Shown here: in pieces, positions 14,933 to 30,400 of the stretch
Layout: every line of letters starts with the position of its first letter
Position numbering within the stretch: the first letter of the stretch is position 1
The notes under the pieces: generated by a model
Databases searched by the model: none
Told to the model about the DNA's origin: nothing
Seen by the model: the letters and a program-made list of their open reading frames with translations, nothing else
Position numbers and translations under genes: made by a program
DNA from: Megaleporinus macrocephalus
Taxonomy: Eukaryota > Chordata > Actinopteri > Characiformes > Anostomidae
Assembly: GCA_021613375.1 (NCBI GenBank)
Contig: CM038711.1
Location: forward strand, 21,103,694-21,167,693
Length of the DNA stretch: 64,000 bases
Reading direction: 5' to 3'

Positions 14933-16360
14933 AAAGACTATAGTTTGAAGTCTAAATGTTGCACAGTTAATGATATTATGGTGCACGCTTGCAGAAGTCA
15001 TGAAGGTAAAAATTACTCCTTACACAAATAATAAAAATCAAGTACCAAAAGGACCAAAATGTGTTCTGGCAGCAAAGTAAGCCGCTTAAAAATTAAGTAA
15101 AAGAAAAGTGCCAGGACTTAAGCTGAGGCTAATTTTAGACTGTAGACCAAATACTTTTGGAAAAATGGAGAGTGTTCAGTTTTCAGTATACTAACTTGTC
15201 TATCGATTATAAAATGCCTATGGTTCAGCTCTATTTAAGAAACAAGATGATCCGGCATAACTGGAGGAAAACGTTGTGTGCTAGGTGTTAGAGCTGATGG
15301 ACAGCATATTGCTGAACATGAACAAGGAAACCACAAAGAATGAGTTTGGTTAGGTTGATGGCCCAGGTGACTCCAGAAATATGTGCTGGCTTACCACAAG
15401 AGGGTATCAGTGAGTTGTGCATATGCAGTGGTGTGTGTGTGTGTCTTTGAATCAGGTTTAAACATTTCATGAATGTTTTTCACTTTCATAAGCAAAAATG
15501 TATATAATTTAATGGGGATCTTCTGTTTTGATTTTTATTCTAACTGTCCCCATTCTAAATTTTACTGTAGGCTAACCAATGTGGTAAAGAGTTAAACAGC
15601 CCTGATCAAGAAACTAGTAGGTGAATGCTTTAAAATTTCAAATACTCGTTACACATTCGTTTTTAAGCATTGCTTCAATCAGATATTAGCCTCTACTAAA
15701 TAAATGTTGGGAAATGATACTTTGAGTAATACATTGTGCATTTTGAAATTTAAATTATGAGTTTAAAACTTTCCCATTCTTTTAAAGCTGATTTTTAGGC
15801 AATTATCGAGTCAGATGATAACACCAGACCAAGGATTAAGCTCACATTGATTTTAATATTTTCAAAAAGTATATGATATGTAGTATATCTTTTAAGGAGT
15901 CCCATTGCAGAGTTGTATCTTTTTATATACTCAATCAAACTTTTTTTATTTAGTAAGTAACCCTAGAATTGCTTTCATTTGATTGTATAAAAGGTTCTGG
16001 CAATTAGACTAAAGATCCAAAGACTGGCAGACCAAGTGATGTAGTGTGCTTTTGTGGCTTCGAAACTATGGCTTTATGTGTGGCAGATTTTTTTCTATTA
16101 GCTCTTTTTTTTCCATATGCTGAACATTCCCACATAAAATAACTGGTCTTGTATGTGTAGTACCTCATACTTAACCCTAGAGGTCACCTCATCCACAGTT
16201 TTATATTACTGACATACTTGATCTCTTATCCTGTATATTAACTTTTTTGGTCCCTTGCACTGTTTTTTTACCGGCTAGGGGAAACAGAGTGATGCAGTGA
16301 TCATTAAATATTCCCTGGATTTGTTAATGACTGCCACAATAAATACTGTTTGACTGGACA
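14933..16360 (+). other. Probable 3' UTR of the F-box gene
   Basis: AT-rich and non-coding. AATAAA-type signals occur at several points (near 15030, 15700 and 16340), the last just before ACTGTTTGACTGGAC. Which one is used cannot be told. It contains a short GT run near 15430. No splice sites or coding exons are supported. Confidence 0.45.
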
Positions 16361-18300
16361 TCAAAATGTCGTTATTCTCTTACTTTTATGGGCTCTCTAA
16401 CGCAAATAATCATTACACAACAATTTTCAATACAGATAAAAAACCTGAATATACACTTACATTATTAGTTCTTAGACATTCAAGCAAATTGTTTAAAAAC
16501 GTATATCTTGGAAAACGGTCTTATTCTTTCAAATTCCATGTCACATTGGAATAAGTGCAAACAAACAAGTCATTTCTTGAAGCCCCGAGCTATCATGTGG
16601 ATTTGTTAACCATTGTTTAATTGTTAATTAGACAAACCAAGCACTGCATAATAACTACAAATAATACTGGGCTTCTTTGAGGAGTAGACAAAACAAAATG
16701 TATGCATATCACAGTTTCTTGTAATAATGTAGTGTTTTTCTGATGAATAAATGCTTACTTCCTGTACAAATAGTATTTCAGTTCTGTCTGGAACTTTATA
16801 AGCACAATTTAGTATACAACATAATAGAACATAACACAGTTTAATATTGATAATTATGTTAAAAGGAATATTTGATAGACTGTATATAAAGCATAGTGAT
16901 TAAATTCTGCATATCTTTAGCTAAAACAGCATGTATTTTCTTTGAGCAGTGTAATGATCATGAAACACAGTCCTTAATAGCTATAGATAAAAACGATGAC
17001 ATTGCGCCTCACACACCATAAAAGAAATTTCTTTTTAAAATGTAATTAATGTGTAGTATATACGAAGATTCTGACAGTCACCAAGTCTTATTTGGGATTC
17101 GTTCTTAGGTCAGAAAAGAATCCATGCACACTCAAGCGTGTAAACAGTCTGTCTGTGGACATCTGATGTAGACATTTCTTTGGACATTTTTAAGAAAAAA
17201 ATAGGAGTATATTGGTAAATGAGGTCCAGTCATCTTTTACTGCTTTTCAATGTCGTTCTGTTTGTTTATTGAGAAAGTAAAACAGTGTGTCTGCATTCTT
17301 GACTGTTAAACATGATCATAATGCTGTTTTAGATTTACGGTACTGTTTCCCATTAGTTCAAGTTTTTTCTTATAAAGTCAGAAATTTGACACATTTTGTA
17401 GAAATCAAACATTTTGGGGCATTTCAGCAAAAAAGTCTTTGGTATTTGTATTTGTAATGAGACGTTTATTATGTAATTCTGCATTTATTACCTTGTGCTG
17501 TAATTTACAAGACAGACCAGGAAACTTCTTTCCCCAAGTGAGCAAAGTACGGCGCCAAGTTAAACTTTGTTCTCAAACCATAAAGGTATACATTTCTTGA
17601 AGTGATTGTTTCAAGGTAAGTTTCCAATGTTATTACAGGCCTTGTTTTCCCGTAACCCCCCATTTTTTTACATGGTCGTCTGTGACAGTGCGCCTGGGTG
17701 TCCCTGACATAGTTGTTTTGGGGAATTGAATATGCTCCATTGCCCAGTTCATTTAACCCCAAATCATTTCTGCACAAACACACAGCTGCTTTGTCATTGC
17801 CCCAGCCTGGCTTGCTTTTCTCTTTTCTTTTCTTTCTTGATGTCAAGAACGTGCAGTACAGGGAGGGGAAACGGAGCTAAAATCTCCTCCCCTACCACTC
17901 TCCTCACTGAAACACATGCTACCAATTTTACTTGCATGTGTAGTGGGTCAGCAGTGGTGGAACACCAGGATTGTGAGCGTTCTCTAAACCTGAGTTTGAG
18001 AGGAGCACTGCGTTTGGGGCTGCCAGTATGGTCTCAAACAGCTGGATCACTCATCTGTCAGACTTGAACTTTATCTAGCAGGGCACAGGATGGAGTCCAA
18101 AGGGGCTGCATGTGGAGACTTCTCTGGTTTCGTTTGGTAGTGCTCGTGCACAGCGAAGGTGGCTTTTTTCACACCACCATCTTTTAGAAGGTCTGTCATG
18201 TTTGGAGGGTAAATCTTCCTCCTTGCCCTGGACTGGTGGGCCGAGGTGAGAGCAATGGAGTCGACAGATTAGGTGCAAACCAACTCATTTACTTGATCAT
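16361..18300. other. Intergenic, upstream of anpep; nothing assignable
   Basis: AT-rich up to about 17.4 kb, then of more even composition. The 113-residue open frames around 17505-18067 show no similarity I recognise, no domain and no splice context, and they overlap on opposite strands. Enhancer sequence for anpep is possible but not demonstrated. Confidence 0.5.
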
Positions 18301-18304
18301 CCTT

Positions 18305-18450
18305 GCTAGTTAATGTGTAATCCCATGGAAGGTGGTGCTTTCATGCTTTCAGCGGTGCACATTTCCGGGATTTACGAGAGTCTAATAAAGGGCTGCAGGT
18401 TCCTTACTTAGCTTGCAGTCATTCTTCAGGGTTTCTCACAGAGGACAGCC
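18305..18450 (+). promoter_or_regulatory. anpep: anpep promoter and short leader
   Basis: TAATAAAG at 18383-18390 is a TATA-like box about 60 bases before the start codon, leaving room for a leader of roughly 35 bases. GTTAATGTGTAAT near 18310 resembles a degenerate HNF1 site (GTTAATnATTAAC); HNF1 is known to drive intestinal aminopeptidase N. The leader ends in GACAGCCATGG, a good Kozak context. Confidence 0.45.
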
Positions 18451-21400
18451 ATGGCTAAGGGAGTATACATCTCAAAGGGTCTGGCTATTGCCACTGTGGT
18501 GGTCACAGTTTCTGCTATCTGTGGCATCGTCCTGATGGTCATCATGTATCAGATACAGATAGAAAAAGACCCACCAAAGCTTCGGCCAACTATTCTTCCC
18601 ACTACACCGATTCCAACAGGACCTCCACCAACCCTGAGACTTCCAGATATTTTGGTTCCAGAGAGCTACCAAATCTTCCTTCAGCCGTACCTCTACGTGC
18701 AGCTGCCCAACGCCACGGAGCAAACTCCTACTTTCAAAGGAAACTCAACAGTGAGGTTCAAATGTATGAAGGACACCAAGAGTATCTTCCTTCATGCCCT
18801 GCAGCTGGATGTAAGCAAAGTCGTTGTGACTCATTCTTTCACGGGAAAGAACATTGGAGTCGCCAGGTTCACAGTGCACCCCAACGAGTCCAACTTTCTT
18901 GAGATTCAGCTACAGGATGTGTTGACTGGAAATGGGAGCTATTATGATCTTTTCACTGAATTTAATGGGCAACTCTTGGATGATTTGGCTGGCCTTTACA
19001 TGAGCCAGTACACAAAGAAAACAGATGGTGAAGAGGAGGAAAGGTAAGGGTCCATTTTAAGTCCATGCATATTTCCAGCATATGGGGAGTGTATTTGTTC
19101 CAATCATGTTGAATATCATTATTGTGGAAACAATAGAAAAGTCTTGATTTGTCAATCACGCACCAAGAGAGATATGTTCTCTTTATGTCTTATCACTGTG
19201 AAGCTTTCAGCATTCACATTCTGGTGGATATAAAAGTTTTCATTTAATTTCTCCAAAACTGCACTGGCACGCACATCTCTTTTAAGGCAATGGGAAAAGA
19301 GTTTAGAAACTCACACATTCCCTTCAAATATCAGATTACTGAAGACCACCTCTTGTCTGGAGCAGTATTTGTGTTCTCAACTGAAAAGTGTTATTGTAAA
19401 AAGAGCCCCTGACCCAGTGCCTCTTGTCTTTTCACCTGTCCCCATGGACTTTCTCTCGACTTTGTTGTTTGCAGTACATCTAAACAGCGGATCATTTATT
19501 CTGGATATCATGTGATTTTATGATGACTGATATGTAATTATTCTCTGGAATGTTAGGATTTCCTGTCTGTGTTTTTGTGTATCTGCGTGTTTACTGTTTT
19601 ATGTAAATACCTTTTCCAACAGATTCCTCGTCGCGAGCCAGATGCAGCCCACAGACGCAAGGAAAGTATTTCCTTGCTTTGACGAGCCAGCTATGAAAGC
19701 GATGTTTAATGTCACCATCATCCACAGAAAAGACACCAAAGCTCAATCAAATACCAGGATAGGTAATACAGTTATTCATGAGCTTTTACTCATCACTCAT
19801 CCATGCAATCATTTCCATAGAGATTATCAGAATAATAGAACTCTGTTAATGTAGAACAGAACAAACTCTTTACACTAGTGGGCAGTTTTGCTCTGATCAG
19901 TTTAAGCTTTGAATTTGATGTATGATTACACTCGTTGCAGGAACATGGAGAAATACACAGCTATCGGCAGACAACGTCTAAAATATTTATGTTTTCTATT
20001 CAACAGATGGGGAAGAGAAAAAGGAAATTGATGGAGAGGATTGGATGGTCACTACGTTTGCACCAACTCCGGTCATGTCAACATATCTCTTGGCTTTCAC
20101 AGTAAACGCATTTGAACCTAAACAGGAAATGTATGATAAAACGACAATAAAGGTGTGTGTTGCTTTACAATATTTACTGGTACTGTATAATTGATGTTGT
20201 TGTTGTTGTTTTCCTGGGTTCATCATATATCCTGCCAGAGAATAAAACATAGCAGGATATGGATCAAAGTTATAGTCAGAGTTGAAAACCCATTTCAGAC
20301 TTTCAAACTGACTTTTGAGTGAAATCTTAATTATGTTTATTTTATAATTGAAGATTCCATTTAGTCACTAACAAAACAAATCACTACCAAAGCTTTGCCA
20401 AATGTTTCAGTAGTGACAACTTTAGCTAACTCAAAAACACTAGCTAGTACACAAACACAGCTTTGAACAGCTGTACACACCTAAAATCATAATGTTTTTC
20501 ACTAAAGCACTACAAAGTTTACTTGCAGAGTAGTGACAACTCTTAATAATAAATAATATAAGACAGATTTTTTTAGACTTTGGGACAAATTTCCTTGAAA
20601 ATAATGGGATCTGACCGGTCACCATTTGGCGAGGGTAATGCTGCGCCTACGGACTACAACTCTTTCAGCAGTGAAATACAATTGTGGGACTGCATTTTTA
20701 AAATAATGTTTTAATCTAAATGTTAAAATGTTTCAATTTTCTTGTTTGTAATTTAGGGATATGGGATTGGGACAGACACCTCCCAACAGAAATATATATA
20801 GATTGTAAATAACTAATTAACTAATTAAGATCAGAATACATACTTCTTGAATTGTTTAACTTTAATCCTTTTTAAATGTGGTCTACAGTTTGAACTCATT
20901 CGGTAGAATGCCCCATTTATGTATATACAGGCATTCTTGCCATCATTACAGTGTTGCTTGAAAGCCTTGTTGGCACAGCATTATTCTGCATTTGGTAACT
21001 AAAGCGTTCAGAGCAAGTATTCTGTGTTTGTTTTCCACTGTTTGTGTTCTGTGGTCGTTCCACAAATGCTTGTAAGTGGAGTCAGTCTTGAGTTTATTTG
21101 CTGAATCTGTATGCTTACAAACAGAACATTCTGACTTTTATATACTGGCAGTAATAAAGAGATGAATTCAGATTACATTCTGGGTCACATTAGGTACAAT
21201 TGGAGCTAGCTTTAGACCAGTTTAAATTAAGATCTTTAGGGTTTAACAATTCATTTTCTTACTATTGTGTGTTCTAAGATACTTGCCCGACCTGAAGCTG
21301 TGTTTGCCGGACATGCAGATTATGCACTGAAAATCACCACAGAGGTTCTGAAATTCTATGAGCAGAAGTTTGGGCTTGAATATCCATTACATAAACTAGG

Positions 21401-24400
21401 TGGGTCAAAAAAAGAAGACATGTCAATGTTCATGAAATGTCTTTGAGTGAATTTTATTATTAGAAGGAAAAGCAACTAAACCATACCCTATATGTTTATA
21501 TCCACAGATCAGATTGCACTTCCAGACTTCAGCGCAGGTGCTATGGAAAACTGGGGTCTAATAATGTATCGTGAGACTGCCCTCCTGTATGAGGAAGGTG
21601 TATCATCTACCTCCAATAAAGAATGGATTGCCACTGTGATAGCTCATGAACTGGCTCATCAGGTATAACTAGTTATTCCTGTCTAATTTACTTTAGATTT
21701 ATTTGAAATAAATCTTAGAAGTGTAATCTAAGATTAATTTAAGATTATTAGATAAAGGACGTCTAAGTCATAAATCCATTTGATTCACCAGCTATCAAGT
21801 ATACCAAGCGGCACATGTTTATGACTTTATCACTTTGCAAACACAGTGCTGAGTTTTGAACTTGGCCTCCTGTAGAATGAATTATTCATGATCCTCTGTG
21901 TTGTGTTTCCAGTGGTTTGGAAACCTGGTCACAATGCAGTGGTGGAATAACCTGTGGCTTAACGAGGGCTTTGCAACATACATGTCATACCTTGGAGTGG
22001 ACAATGTTGAGCCCAACTGGAATATAGTAGGTCAAAATCTAAAATGATTTGAATTGAGAAGTGGAAGCGCTGTATATCGCGATACAAATAACATCAGGGG
22101 CCTCCTTCACATAGCAGGATTTCTTGCTTAGCCAGCTAAGCTTTATTCAATCTAAACCTGGATGTTCTCTGTCATGATAGGCTGCTTGTGTACTAATTGG
22201 GCATATGTATTGACTGACACTGCACTAAGTAGTGTGCAGTGTGTGACCAACATGAATTTTACCAGGACATCAAAGACCCATACGATATACTGCATTGGTC
22301 AAATATTCAGTCAGAGTCCTGCACAGTTTTGTAATTTTCCTGCTTAAACACACTTTAATTTAGCATTTTACACATTAACAGGAAAAGCTTTGAATCCTTT
22401 TATTAGGTTTGTCAGGAACCTTGTCTAATCTGAATGTACTTTGTCAGGCAACTCCTGAGTTTGTCCAGGCTTTTTCAATTCACCCAAACAGTGGGTGAAA
22501 AGATGATATATTATGTTTACCGCAATAAATTACTTCACAATGCATTTTCCTCAAAAATATATGACATATATGACAGTACAACACTGCAGGCTTGATTGAA
22601 TCATTCAACATAGAGATTTAGTCCAGCTGTAGAGACTCTTTAAATAACAGCTAAAGCACACAATACTATTTTGCTGGTGCAAAGTATCTGCTTCCAATAA
22701 GTGTGGTGATCCTCACTGTTATATCTAAATATCTTAATTTTACATTTCATCTGAAATCTGAGTGCTTACATGTGTGGTTTTATCCGGGCATTTCCAGAGA
22801 GATCTAATTGTTCTGAAAGAAGTCCAACCAGCTTTGGAGATGGATTCTCTAAACTCGTCACACCCTCTCAGCTCCACAGAGGCTGAAGTCCAGACTCCCT
22901 CTGATATCAACAACCGCTTCAACAGCATCAGCTACAGCAAGGTCAGCTTGAAGGTCCCTCACTGCCTATCCGTGTGATTCTGTGTAGATTTATTGATGTT
23001 AATTACCAAGATTATTTCTCTGTTTCTTGATGAGAAACTTGTCCTGTTATCACACTCACTAGGGTGCAGCTGTGCTGAGAATGCTGTCTGCTTACATTGG
23101 AGAGTCTATTTTTTTTAAAAACCTTAAGGTGAGTGGAAGCATGTGAGGGCAGTGTTCTGTTAGTACTGGACAGTAAGGGCAAACAGTCAGATTGTGGGGT
23201 TTTTTTCAAGTCCTGGTGAAAAGGGCCCATTTACATTAAAAACAAAATTGTCTGTTGTTGCTTTTATGAGTTTTCTCTTATTGATTTTACTTAACAAATT
23301 CATGCAAGTCAGTATAACTGAGTTACTGGTGTATTTTCAATTACATAAGAGAGGTTTCCTTTGTAGGCATTTGCTCATAAATGTAATCTTGTTGAGTAAA
23401 AGTAAATATCTGTCCCATAGGCTCCTGATATTATCTATCCGCTCCCTCTTTTTTCTTTTCCTCGTCTTCTTGTTTTGGCCTACCTTTCTTTTGTTATGCA
23501 TCTTTTTTATATTCTGCATCAGTGTTATACCGGTATCCAGACCATAAACTAGTTTGGTCTCTACATCATTTGGTCTTGATTTAGACTCAGCCCTTCCTTG
23601 GTCTCCAGGTAAGGTGGATTTGGAAAATCCAGTCCAGCTGATTGTGATAGGGCTATAAATCTGGGCTATAAATGTTGAAATTTGGTCAAAACAGGAGAAA
23701 ATACTTCTGGAACTTCTGAAAGCATCCACACTTAATTTTGATAGTTTGTTAGCACTAAGCTAATAGTAATTCACATAAACATTTTGTACAGCTTTTCAGT
23801 TTTCAGTTCAGTTTTTCAGGAAATGGCCTTTCCTTAAACTGGTTCTGCAAAGTTGAAAGCATAAAATCTCTAGATTGTCATTGTATGGAATAAAGCGGCC
23901 CAAATCATGAATAACCAGACTGTTTTTCCTCCACTCCAAACTTTATAGTTGGCACTTTGCTTTCAAACAGGAAGTGTTCTTCTCACATCCACCAAACTGA
24001 CAGAATGCCCACTGGTGAAGTGAACATTGCAGACAACATGTTGCCAGTGCTTTAGAGTCAAGGATAGCATGTTGTACATCGCACTTGGCATTGTACATGG
24101 TGGTCAAAAGCTTGTATGCTGCTTGTGTGATCCCAACAAACAGAGCCCAGTGTTGTGGTTAGTGGGCATTTAGTGTTGCACTAGAGGACAGACCATTTTG
24201 TACTCACTATGGTGGTCCCTTTTTGTGAGCTTGTGTGGTCTAGTGTTTTGTAGTTGAGCCACAGTTTCTCCTAATCATTTTCAGTTTGCAACAACAGACC
24301 TCACAGCAGTTCACCAAGGCAGATCTTTTATAGCAAAAATACAAGCTGTCCTGCTGGAAAGGTGTCACTCCTTTACAGTGTCACACTGAAAGCCATAGAG

Positions 24401-27400
24401 CTCTTCAGTCTGACAGACTCTGCTGCCGGTTTACGGAGATTGCAGGGCTGTATTTTTAGATGTATACATCTGTCAGCAATGGGTTTGGCTGAAATAGCAA
24501 AATACACTTATTAGTATGGATACTTTTGCCCATTTAACACATGTACAAAGTACTATGTTACAACTGTCATAAGCCTTGCAGTGTATTAAATTCCACTGGT
24601 AAACCTTTGATGACATGACTAAAGGAATAAAGATTGGCCTATAAAATGATTATGTTCCTGTGAATGTCTTGATTAATCAAAATCCAAGTCAATAATTTTG
24701 CAATTAATGGCTCAAATATTCTTGCTGGTATTTACTATTTTTCACTTTTGTTACAGGCTTTGCTTGCATTTAAGAAATATTAATCTATATACTCATATAC
24801 TGTCAAATAATTATGTCTTTTTAGATGTACCTCAAGAAGTTCAAGTACATGAACGCTGACAACACAGACCTTTGGAAGTGCTTGGGAGAGGTAACTGTAC
24901 ACATAGTTGTTTAAATGCAAAATATAAAAAAAAGACATTTAGAGTCATACAGGGCAATAGGTTGCAGGACATGACGTGCTGATTTATGCCACTGAAGTGT
25001 GCATTCTATCATGACTAATCAGAAAATAATACACCTAATTAGGATTCCTTGGAGGACGTAGCCGGCATCATGAAAGGATGGACTGAGCAAGTGGGTTACC
25101 CAGTCATCACAATAAACACCATTTCTGGGGAGATCTCTCAGGAGCAGTTTCTTTTAAACCAAACTGGGGGTCATGGGTGAGTTCCAAGCCATAAACGTAT
25201 TTATTTCTTGTACCTAGATCTGACAGGAACTACTTAAAGTGCACTTCTGTAACTTTATGGGATGCCCAATGAACGACCGGATGAAATGTTCTGCTGGTTT
25301 CACTGCAGGACATGAGAAGTTTAAAACAGGCTCTTTGTGGGCTGGTTTAATTTCCTTCTTTGCCTTTGTTTATAGACACAGGCATGTCCTTGCTGTGGAT
25401 TTTGGTTTTGTGCCCAGTTTATTGATTTATCAAGTCTCAGATGTCTCATGAATGTCCCATTCTTCTGTGTCCCAACAGGCTTATATGGCAGGTTCCAATT
25501 AAATATATAAAATCTGATTTCAAGGAAGGAGGAGAGTTGTTTAAAGACAGGGGGCCTGGTAAGATACAGTTCATAACCCCCCTGTTAGCTTAAAAGGAAA
25601 TAATAATGAAAATGGATATATTGAAACTTTTGCAAATGTATTAAAAGCCATTTGTTGTCTCTGTAGTAAGAAAACCTGCTTATCAACTTAAACCTGGTGA
25701 ATGGCTGTTGCTCAACATTAACTGCACTGGTTATTATCGAGTGAACTATGATGAAGACAATTGGAATAATCTTATTAAACAGCTAGAGAGTGATCATAAG
25801 GTAAGTACTCGTTAAACACTTATAAAACTGGTTTGGTTTATTTTTTACATGCAGAGATTTAGTTTTTCTGTCTAATTTCTTTTCTGTTCATTTCTTTGTT
25901 TCATAGGTTATCCCTCTCATTAACCGTGGCCAGCTAATTGATGATGCATTTAACCTTGCGAGGTATATTTAAGTCATGTATTCTTGTTTCATCATTTTTA
26001 GCAATTACATATTCTAAAGTACAGGAGACCTTTACCATCCAATACCATCCTATACCTATACCTGTCCTGTAATATGATTTCTGAAGGGCCAAGTACATCA
26101 ACGTCACTCTACCATTGAAAACTACCAAGTATCTGTTTAATGAGACAGAATACTTCCCATGGCAATCGGCTTTGAACAACCTGCAATTCTTCATCCTCAT
26201 GTTTGACCGCTCCGAGGTCTACGGCCCCATGCAGGTGGGTCAGATTAACATGAGGAACTGGTAAAACATTTGATGTGTGATCAACAAAAGTGCTTATCTT
26301 CCTTTTACTCTAACTTTCTGTGTGCAGAAATATCTCCGGAAGCAAGTCAGTGAGCTGTACAAATACTTTCAAAATTACACTGATAACGCAAATGTTCCTG
26401 TGATCCTCACTGATCAGTAAGCTCCTATTTCATATGTCTGCAGTCCAGTAATGTGTTAGATGCATTTTATTTACTTTCATGTTTTATCTGGTTCCAGATA
26501 TAACCAGATAAATGCCATCTCAGTGGCTTGCAGCAATGATGTTCCCGAATGCACAGAAATGGCAACTAAGCTTTTCCAAGAGTGGAGAAATGGCACCAAC
26601 CGGTGAGTACATGTTAGTTTGTGTTAGTTTGAACAAAATTGTTTTGTATTTACATAAAAGTATATGGGACTCATATCCTACTGTTGCCTTGCATTAGTTT
26701 TTTTCTCTGAAGTCTGCTTATGACAGTGTGTTTTTGTGCTAAAAACAGTCCTAATTAATTTATTTGTGACCTTAGGTTGTTTTAGTTCCTGTGCCTATAA
26801 GACTGATATATGATTAATTAGATAATTTATTTAATTTGGCATCCATAGTTTTTTCAGGTCTGCTAAGTGATAAATTTGCCAAACCTGGAGCTCATTCAGT
26901 CGTAGTAACTGTGTTTATCACAGTAATGAACAATAAAAGAAAATGTTGCCTATTTTTTTTTATTTTTGTGGCTTGAAGTCAAAGCAAACACGTAAAATGG
27001 AGTGTGTTATCAAATTTCCTTAATCCTTAGGGTCAAGACAAGACTATTGAAATCCTCAATAATTTTGGGTGAATACCCTCTTCACTAGAGGTGCTCTAAT
27101 ACAATACTCAGTATTAGTAGTGGTCCCATACTGGTGAAATCACTGGATCTCAGAAGAAAAACTGGATAATCTAAAATTATCCAGTAGCCTAAACTTTTAC
27201 ATAAATGTAATTTTGAATGTCAAAAATTTATCAAAAATATTGCTAAAGGTTCTGAGTGGAAATGTTTAAGTAAAAAGAAATGTATTGCATTCTCTGTTTC
27301 ACAGTTTGAGCATGATGTTATTTGGTAGGCTGGTCAAGTAAAGTCAAGTGAAGAGGCTTTTATTGTCATTTCAACTACATACAAGTACACGGTGGAGGGA

Positions 27401-30400
27401 AATTACGTTCCTCTAGGAACAACATGGTGCAACACAGAACAATAAGTACAAAGTGCAAACATGCAGACATGAGTGTGCGACAAAAAAAATCAAATGAGAA
27501 ACAATAAATACGATGAATTAAACAGACATTAGACACAGTAAAGAGACAAGACAGTGCAGCACCGACACAACACTCATTTCTAAACATGAGGTAGTGAAAT
27601 AAAGTTCAGAGATATTTGACATGCTGTTAAGCAAAGTGCATCCATAAACATATATTATTACCAAAACAAATCTATCTTAGATAGGCTGTATAATTTGTCA
27701 AGCTGTGAGATCTTTCAGTGATAGTAGTCCTGTTTGCGTTAACCTCAGGCTTTAGGAACAGGAACCAGGGACAACCTGTGGTCTATTACTGTACCATTAT
27801 ACCTCTCAAAAAAGACCTTGTTTTGTCGTGTAAGTAGTGGATCTGGGGTCTCTCTAATGAAGCAGGTTCAACTTAGACACATTTCTGCCTCACCAAACCA
27901 AACATCAGACGTGATTAACTTCTTTTCCATGAGAGTTGGAGCAACGTTCTCTGTTAAACCAGGTGTAGATTAGATTAGACTGTGATTAATCCTTGTGCGT
28001 ATGTGTGACGTTAATGACAAACAGCCAATGGCTTGTGGCAAAATCAAAACTGTTGCCATCGCCCCTAGTATAGGGGTGCATCTACGCCTAAAATTAGCTG
28101 GGTAAGGTAGAAATACTGCCTGGGAAGACAGAGGCTTTGATCCAGAATGCTGAGAAGGTTTTCTGAAAATTTAAAATCGTAATTTATTAGACTAACAGCC
28201 AAGCATCCAATCATATCCAGTACACAAATCCGCTGGTTATAAATGTACAAATAATTTACACAGCTTGTGCCAGTCATTGTTATTATGTTAGCATCCTCTC
28301 TTTTTACAGTTTTTCAGCTCACCAGTTGGGTGGCCCCCGAAAATATGTCCTGCTTAGCGCCACCAATAGGCTAGAATTGGTCCTGCTTATGGTTAGTAAT
28401 AACAAATCCTGGTCAGAGGACAAGGCTAACCACAGGAAGCTCGACTTGGCACAGCTCCTCTTTCCTTATATTCACAACAGAAGTACTGCAATCTAAAACA
28501 GTTTTGCTAATGCACTAATTAGAAAAAGGATAAGAATGAAATGTCTTCCTGTCTCTCTCACAGGGAAGTGTTGGCTGTCCTGTTGGATGATATTTGTTAG
28601 GTTAAATAAATGTGCTGGCCCAATGCTGTTCTGTCTGGTATTGAAGAAAGTTTGTTTTTGTTGTTTGCTTGGAACTCTTTAATTCTAACCTTTATGTTAA
28701 ATTGAGCATTCAGGTTATTTAAGGTAATTTGAGGAAATTGGGCAGTTGAATTCCTTACAAATTACATTACGAATGTTTACTTCTGGTAAGACAAATCCAA
28801 CTCAATTAAGGCTTTAGTTTTGCTTATCTCCATATATGGACTGCATCGACTGGACCATGAAGGGTATGTTATGAAACATTAACATTTACAAGCAGCATCA
28901 CAGTCTTATTTCATAAAAGTTAGGAAAATGTGCCTTTCCTCATAGCATAGCTGTCTAAAGAAAAACAAGTACCTCCAAAACAGAAACTTTACAGAAGATA
29001 GTAAAAACTTTATTAACTTTATTAACTTTATTACTTTATCAAAAGTGTTTAATCCAATGTGATGGACTGACCACATGTTCAGGGTGTTTTCTGCCTTCCT
29101 CCACCATTGAGTGACCTAGGAGGACAAGTGGTTTAGATAATGGATGGATGGATTCTAGTCCACAGTGACACTACGATAGTATGATAAAGGCCCTGTGGTA
29201 TTAACATGAATATGCTAACATGGTTCTTTCTACCACTTATTCTTACCAACTGACTTTTCTTTTCCTACCAAGGATTCCACCCAACTTGAAGTCTGCCATC
29301 TACTGTAGTGCCATAGCATCCGGAGATGAGAATGACTGGGATTTTGCATGGAAACAGTATGAAAACGCTACGATTGCCACAGAGAAAGACAAACTGAGAT
29401 ATGCACTCTCCTGCACCAAGAAAATATGGCTCTTAAACAGGTAGAAGCACTGTTGAGTTCTCGAGTCTGTTTTTGTAAGCAGGCTCTAAGCTCCGCGGCA
29501 GCACTCATTCAGCGCTTATGATTTCACATTCTTCCCCACCCAGATACCTTGAGTACACTCTCGACCCTAAAAAGATAAGGAAGATGGACACGTTCTCTAC
29601 CATAAACCACATTGCCAGAAACGTAGCCGGGCAAGCTCTTGCATGGGATTTCATCCGCGCCCACTGGACCCAACTGAGCCGAGAGTGAGTCAAGGGGTTG
29701 TTCTGTTGATGAACTACACACTGTCGAATGACACATGTGCATGTAGTCATTCAAACAAAAGCAAACAATTAAGTCAAAGCCCACAGGTATCAATGGTTTT
29801 TCAAGTGGTGAAGTGATGAGTTACATAAAAGGTATCAAAGCTCAGATGCAATTCAGGGATCAAAGGTTGAGTTTAGCAGTTAATGATGAGCCCTTAATGG
29901 CTGTATACAATTTATCCCTTGGTTGCTCAGCAATATAATGTTACATTCTCAGTACACTTAACTAACTCTCATTTCCTTGAAACAGCTATGTAGGCGGGCT
30001 CATGTCTGTTGGCAGCTTGATTGACCAAGTGACGGAGAGGTTCTCCTCAGACTTTGAGCTTCAACAGGTGAACTTCTAATGAACCTTTCAACAGCCCTCT
30101 AACTGGCAGCCAGCTTATAAGACTCGCTTCGTCTCTCTCTCTCTCTTTTAGGCTCCATTGAGCAGCTTATTTAATACAGAACGACATTTTAATGTTTTTA
30201 AAATGTTTTTACAGAATGTTGGGCTACAATCAGATCTAAAAATCTCGTCACACTGGCATCTCAGACACCAGCCATTTGTAACCATTTCATGCAATTACAT
30301 TCATTAGAGGCTTAAACGTTTAAGATGTCTGCTCGGTGAGTAATTCTGAGGTGGCTTTTTTGCCTAGTACAGAACCTTTAACATCAAACCGCATAGAGCC

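Larger units (their letters stand above)
26603..29272 (+). other. Large anpep intron 16, repeat-bearing
   Basis: The longest anpep intron (2.67 kb). It holds a dispersed repeat at about 27325-27500 (TTTTATTGTCATTTCAACTA ... GTTCCTCTAGGAACAACATG), a pattern I associate with fish non-LTR retroelement tails. A second repeat at about 28955-29157 ends in a GGATGGATGG-type tail. No extra coding exon is needed, because exon 16 joins exon 17 in phase. Confidence 0.55.

Noticed and set aside
17505..18067. Two 113-residue open frames on opposite strands upstream of anpep
   Set aside because: No recognisable domain, no splice continuation, and they overlap each other. Treated as chance frames.
18472..18723. 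83-residue minus-strand open frame over anpep exon 1
   Set aside because: Shadow of the strongly supported anpep coding frame.
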